Made by a program: the position numbers and the translations under genes | Notes under the pieces: model-generated | The model's input: only the letters and a program-made list of their open reading frames with translations | The model's database searches: none | What the model was told of the DNA's origin: nothing | From: Peromyscus leucopus | Taxonomy: Eukaryota; Chordata; Mammalia; Rodentia; Cricetidae | Assembly (NCBI RefSeq): GCF_004664715.2 | Contig: NC_051083.1 | Span: forward strand, 116,012,534 to 116,076,533 | Length of the DNA stretch: 64,000 bases | Direction of reading: 5' to 3' | Shown here: positions 59,427 through 64,000 of the stretch, piece by piece | Position numbering within the stretch: the stretch's first letter is position 1 | How the letters are laid out: each line of letters starts with the position of its first letter

Positions 59427-61440
59427 TGTAGAGTTAGTGGTAGAATCTAGACCTTCCGCAGAATGCTGTACCTTTGAGCTACACTCCCAACCTGACTCCA
59501 AATTTATACCACATATTTTTTTGAGCACAGAAAATGCTGCATGAAAACGAGGCTTTTATATTTTTAAGACTTTCTTTTTAATTTGTGGGCTGGGGAGAGG
59601 TTAATCAGGGAGGCTGGCTTTTTCTTTCCTACTCCTGTCTGTTGAATACTCCAATTCAAGCAGAAGTCATACATTAGTATCCAGGAAAATGAGTGATTAG
59701 TGTCATGTAACTATATATACTCACATAAAATTTATGCAACTACATACTTAAAACACAAAATTGGAATAGTTTTTTTCAGTCAATGCTTGATCACTCCTAT
59801 TAAAACAAAGGAAAAGTCAAGGCCATGGCTAATTCTAATGAACAAAATAATATGTTCCAGAAAATGGCTATAAGAGGCTCACATTACTGAATATAAATAT
59901 AAATCACAGAAGTGGCGATCAATTTAGGAATCAATCGATAATCACAGTCCTGAATTTATTTTTATTATTAGTAATGTAGACTCTTTGAATGGAATTATCA
60001 AAGAATCAGAATTAGTAAATTCTAAATGAATGAAATTACACTATGCTGGGGTACTTTCTACATGAATAGACATATAACAGAAACACTAAGTGACAAAAGT
60101 GGAAAGAGCCCTGGAAATCTTTTAGTCTAGCATTTGCCAGGATGTGCACTACAGACCACTAGGTCAGGGAGTCCTGATCAAACAATTGGAAGAAATGGCA
60201 TAATGTGTTCCTCTCTCAGAGAGTGAAAATATACCAGAGTCCTATATGGCCTACAGTAAAGAAATCTGCTCACTCTTGTTCACTAAGCATTTTACAACCA
60301 TTTTTAATTATTAAAATTTACCACACTGCATCAAATGTCCATTACCATCCCTCTATAGAGTGACTCATGAAAAATCCCAATCAAATCCATCTTCCTAATG
60401 CTACAGATAAAGAAACTGATGCTGAAACTAGAACTCACGACACTTCATAGGTCAAAGTTGTTTTTGTTGTTGTTGTTGTTTTGTTTTTGGTTTTGTTTTC
60501 ATTTTCATTTCTGTCCTAAATTGAAAAAGAGCTTTTCCATTGCAATTTTTTTTGGTTGTTTGTTCTTTTGCCTAGACTCAATCTCCTCAAAGCTAACAAG
60601 ATGGGCATGTTTTCTATGATTGCTACGAAACAACATCCCACTATCGTCTTCCCAAGGCCTCTTAGAAGCTGTTAGCTTCCTCGGGAATTTTGCCTTGCCT
60701 GCTGTGGCTTTCCTTTGTTTGAAGGCTTCCTCAGACAACTTTTCAAGTAAGAACTTTAAGTCACCTCTGTCAAACTGGCTTTCCCACATTGGGACTTCTT
60801 TCCCCTGGAACCAAGCCAGTTACTCCAGGCTTTCCATGACTTAAGGGTCTCAAATGAGTTTTAACTGTACTAAAACTCAGGAAGTAGGAAGGTATTTGGC
60901 AATTCTCTCCATTCCTATGGGGTTTAGTTATGTGCTACGCTTAAACTTTCGGGTTTCCATTTAGTAAAATTAAATTTCCTCCCTCTATGTAAAATAGGTT
61001 TCAAACAAGGATTTAATTTAGATAAATATCTTCCAAATATGTAAGTAGAACATAAGATGAGAAAAATGCTAATGGTTGTTCAGACTTAAACGAGTTAGCT
61101 TTGTAAGACTCAGTGTGTTGCTAATAAATGTGGTAACTGTCTCAAAATCCAGCCACCTATCCATCCACACAAAGGTTGTACAATGGGTACATACAATTAC
61201 AGACTTAATACTGCATTTTAAAATCAGGGTCATCAAGATAAAAATCAGTTGTTCTTGTGCGAAAGATGAATATTCCTTCAGACAATGAATTTTAAGAGCA
61301 TAGTATCAAAATGTTTACAGGTTGTTGCTAAGTTTGTAAGTTTGAGATCATGTTACAAGGCTCAAAAAGAGACAAATACATTCACATTAAAATTATTATT
61401 CTTCTCACACGCCTATCGTACTCCCAACCAATAAAAAAAG
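59427..61440. other. Upstream intron/flank, no established element
   Basis: AT-rich. A minus-strand frame at 60505-60789 (94 codons, start MWESQFDRGDLKFLLEKL) has a preceding ATG with one in-frame stop and could be a decayed coding relic. No family is recognised. Confidence 0.4.
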
Positions 61441-61449
61441 CAACCCCCC

Positions 61450-61526
61450 CCCCCCGAGCTCAGGACCAAACCAGGCCTTGTGCTTGCTAGCAAGCACTCT
61501 ACCACTGAGCTAAATCCCCAACCCCG
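61450..61526 (-). mobile_element. ID SINE
   Basis: Antisense ID: gagctcaggaccaaaccagg, ccttgtgcttgctagcaagc, actctaccactgagctaaat, ccccaacccc. A C-run (about 61444-61456) marks its left border. Confidence 0.88.
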
Positions 61527-61529
61527 GTT

Positions 61530-61716
61530 TTTTTTTTAGATTTATGTATTTTTTATGTATACAGTGCTCTGTCTGCAAGTGTCCCTGTGGCCAGAAGAGG
61601 GCACCAGATCTCATTTCAGGTTGTTGTGAGCCACCATGTGGTTGCTGGATTTGAACTCAGGACCTCTGGAAGAGCAGTCGGTGCTCTTAACCACTGAGCC
61701 ATCTCTCAAGCCCCCA
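61530..61716 (-). mobile_element. B2/B3-type SINE
   Basis: Antisense B2: ttagatttatgtattttttatgtatacagt (tail side), ggccagaagagggcaccaga, gagccaccatgtggttgctg, ctcttaaccactgagccatc (tRNA-like head). It lies directly next to the ID SINE. Confidence 0.9.
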
Positions 61717-63237
61717 AAAATGCAATTTCTAGGCATCAGGTTTTATTTGGTGACACAGGCCACCTCTATAAAATACTTGGCAGCATGCACTAAAGCACAT
61801 TTTGTTAGTTACTTCATATATATTTATGTATATCTATTCTAAGTCCATTATTTAATATTTATTTAAAGCTGTAATATCTAGAGTCAAGGCAGTTTAGAGT
61901 GTCATACAAATTCCAAAATAAAACTCCAAACCCCAAGTGTACTATATTTAAATAAAGTGGAATTTTCAGCAAAATGTATCTGAAATTCATCTAAAAGTTC
62001 AGTTTCCTTTTTTTGTTCTGTAGACATGAAAACAAGTAAATGATTCTGTCTTGCCTTAACATCCACCAACTTTCCTCAATTTCAACCAATTTCAGAGATG
62101 TGTCTCAGAGATATAAACTGAATTGACAAAAAGTTCTAAATGATACCGCTATTGTAACTTTTTTTAAAAATGTGTTTTAAAACAATCCTTGCCAAACCTG
62201 GTTCAGTAAGTACAGAAATCTTATTAAAATCACCTGCTGCTTTTGGTGAGCTGTTAATATTTGACAATGATGAAACTGTTCCTACTAGTCAAAGACCTAA
62301 ACAAGGCCATCTACAAACAATGTGACTAGAACATGGATTACTTTAAGTGAAAGAGATTAAGGGAGGTTTTCTCTTTTAAAAGAAATCAATCCTTCGACTA
62401 CAAATGTCTCACGACTTTACAGAGAAGTTGAAATATGATCATTGCCAAAAGATGCATATCTCTAAATCCCAAACAAGGAGAAAAATTAAGCAAAGCAAAG
62501 AACAGAGAGAACTAATTAGCTGTGTTTAAAATCTATCAATTTTACTCCTGAAGTAAGCTTAAAGAGCTGGAAGAAGACTTATAGGAAGCCTTGTAAGGAG
62601 GTGGTACTTTTTACAATATGAAAACTTTATATTCAGCACAGAAAGGTGTCACCATGCCACTGTGCAGTCTAATCGGTGTGCTTTATTAAGTGGAGTCCTC
62701 CATTTGGTAAGGAACAATAAAATAAAACAAATCTACTTCAGCTACATTGTGTCTCCCTTGTCAATCAGGATAAAATTTGGAAAATGGGTCTTTGAAAAAA
62801 ATTAAATGAGTTTGTTTATGCTTTCTATATAAGGCAAGTCAAATTCCATTCTAGAAAATATGTCATAAAGCCAATTTCATAAAAGCCAATATTTCATAAA
62901 GCCACAAAGTAAAAATAAGCTAGGTAGTGCAAAACATTGGCATACAGGTCTTTCACATGGATTTTTCTACTAAAGGTAATTGGAGCATATTTTTTGTTTT
63001 ACAGCATTTCATGTTTTACAGTGAATTTATTATACACTACATTCTATACAGATAAATGAGCACTGATATATTAAGCAATTCAAAGTATTTATAAGTATGA
63101 TGGAGGAAAGTTGTACATATAGTTTTAGCTTAGGCTGCTTGACACGAGACTACTATTAACACACATTTATGTTTTCCACTAATCCCATCACATCAAAAAG
63201 TCATTTTAAGGATTTACAGGATGATGTGAACTGGTTT
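61717..63237. other. Upstream intron/flank
   Basis: AT-rich DNA. Nothing recognised, in particular no zinc-finger-1 exon. Confidence 0.45.
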
Positions 63238-63425
63238 AATTTTGGGGAGTTGAGTCAGTGTCTTACCATGCAGCCCAGTCTGGCCTCATTCATACATACA
63301 TACGTACATACATATGTGTGTATGTATGTACGTATGTATGTATGTATATGCCTCAAACTCTCAACCCTCCTGCCTCAGTTTTGGGGTATTGGGATTACAT
63401 ATGTGTGCACCCCCACCTATTTGGT
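63238..63425 (-). mobile_element. B1-like SINE split by a palindromic microsatellite
   Basis: Antisense B1-like sequence (agtgtcttaccatgcagccc, agtctggcctca) is interrupted at about 63290-63350 by (CATA)n/(TATG)n. It resumes with gcctcaaactctcaaccctc, tattgggattacatatgtgt and gcacccccacc. The string gcctca flanks both sides of the insertion. Confidence 0.7.
63291..63344. repeat. Perfect palindrome, 24-bp arms, 6-nt loop
   Basis: 63291-63314 (catacatacatacgtacata + cata) and 63321-63344 are exact reverse complements, separated by tgtgtg. Composed of CATA/TATG units with one ACGT in each arm. Confidence 0.95.
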
Positions 63426-63907
63426 TTGTATTTTTTCACAGTGTGTCCATCTAATATAGGTGGATGCCTTCATTGTATATTTACCATGCACTGGTCAAAG
63501 TGTTATAAACGCATTACCTCATTGACTCTTCATAGTGGAGAGAAGTGAAATACAAAATGAAGAAGGTGCCTAAGCTCATGGAGATAAAAAAGGAACAGAG
63601 TTTGGACTTTAACCTAGGTGCTTTATTCTAGCCACAGATCACATTCTGAAGACCAAGATCCCTTATTGCCTAGTAATACTTTGGTAGAACTAAATTGAGG
63701 ATAGTTTGAAAGATAATTTCTAATAGTTCTACCAGCTGAATGTCTACATTCCCTCTAGAAAGGATTGATATTAACTGATATTAGGTATAGTGAGAAACTA
63801 TTTAATATACAAATGTATGTAGAGTGAGACACTTTATTAAGTACACAGGTATTTTGAGTGAAGAGAAAATAAACTGACAAGGTAATTGAATGCTAAATAT
63901 AGTCTTC

Positions 63908-64000
63908 CCTGGGTGACTCAGTGGTTAAGGGTGCTTGCTATCAGGTCTGATGATCTTAGTTTGATTTCTGGGATCCACAATGTAGGAGAGAACTGACTCA
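63908..64000 (+). mobile_element. B3 SINE, cut by the window edge
   Basis: Sense B3-type head: gtgactcagtggttaagggt, gcttgctatcaggtctgatg, gatttctgggatccacaatg, gagagaactgactca. It continues past base 64000. Confidence 0.8.

Noticed and set aside
1..64000. CRISPR arrays, phage or toxin-antitoxin type systems, tRNA or rRNA genes
   Set aside because: None seen; the regular repeats here are microsatellites and SINEs of a mammalian genome.

Overview
This window is mammalian nuclear DNA from a rodent. It is AT-rich, has almost no long ORFs, and is full of rodent-specific interspersed repeats (B1, B2, B3, B4 and ID SINEs, rodent-type L1 tails, a URR1 hAT fossil). Several B1 copies share a left-end form (gtagctttgcgcctttcctggaact or tagttttggtgcctgtcctggaact) that I associate with cricetid rodents such as hamsters, voles and deer mice. 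The species call is an inference.

The one gene I can establish is Mbnl3 (muscleblind-like splicing regulator 3, normally X-linked), on the minus strand. Its coding exons, in transcript order, are 51532-51696 (end of zinc finger 2 and linker), 38846-39037 (linker), 37378-37614 (zinc fingers 3 and 4), 33371-33530, a 36-nt alternative-type cassette at 32233-32268, a 95-nt exon at 29796-29890, and the last exon starting at 26875 with the stop at 26864-26866. All have AG/GT borders and all reading phases agree. Together they encode 298 residues (286 without the 36-nt cassette). The exon with the start codon and zinc finger 1 was not found and probably lies beyond base 64000. A candidate alternative first exon with a GTAAGC donor lies at 59197-59403. 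Its ATG frame is open and in phase with the 51.7-kb exon.

Layout. 1-19 kb is downstream flanking DNA: a 5'-truncated L1 on the minus strand (1-1243), older L1 pieces, a URR1 DNA-transposon fossil, SINE clusters and a 500-bp polypyrimidine tract. About 19.2-26.9 kb is the probable very long Mbnl3 3' UTR, although its end is not proven. 26.9-59 kb holds the introns and coding exons. 59-64 kb is upstream intron or flank with SINEs.

Most notable observations: a perfect 48-nt inverted duplication patched into the L1 from about 0.9 kb away; a second reading frame of the last exon that aligns without gaps to the alternative C-terminus of MBNL1/2 and would be used if the 95-nt exon is skipped; two TGCATG (RBFOX-type) motifs at the 36-nt cassette; the possible alternative first exon; and a perfect 24-bp-arm palindrome inside a SINE. 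No CRISPR array, operon, bacterial or phage system is present, and I found no convincing novel defence or mobile system.
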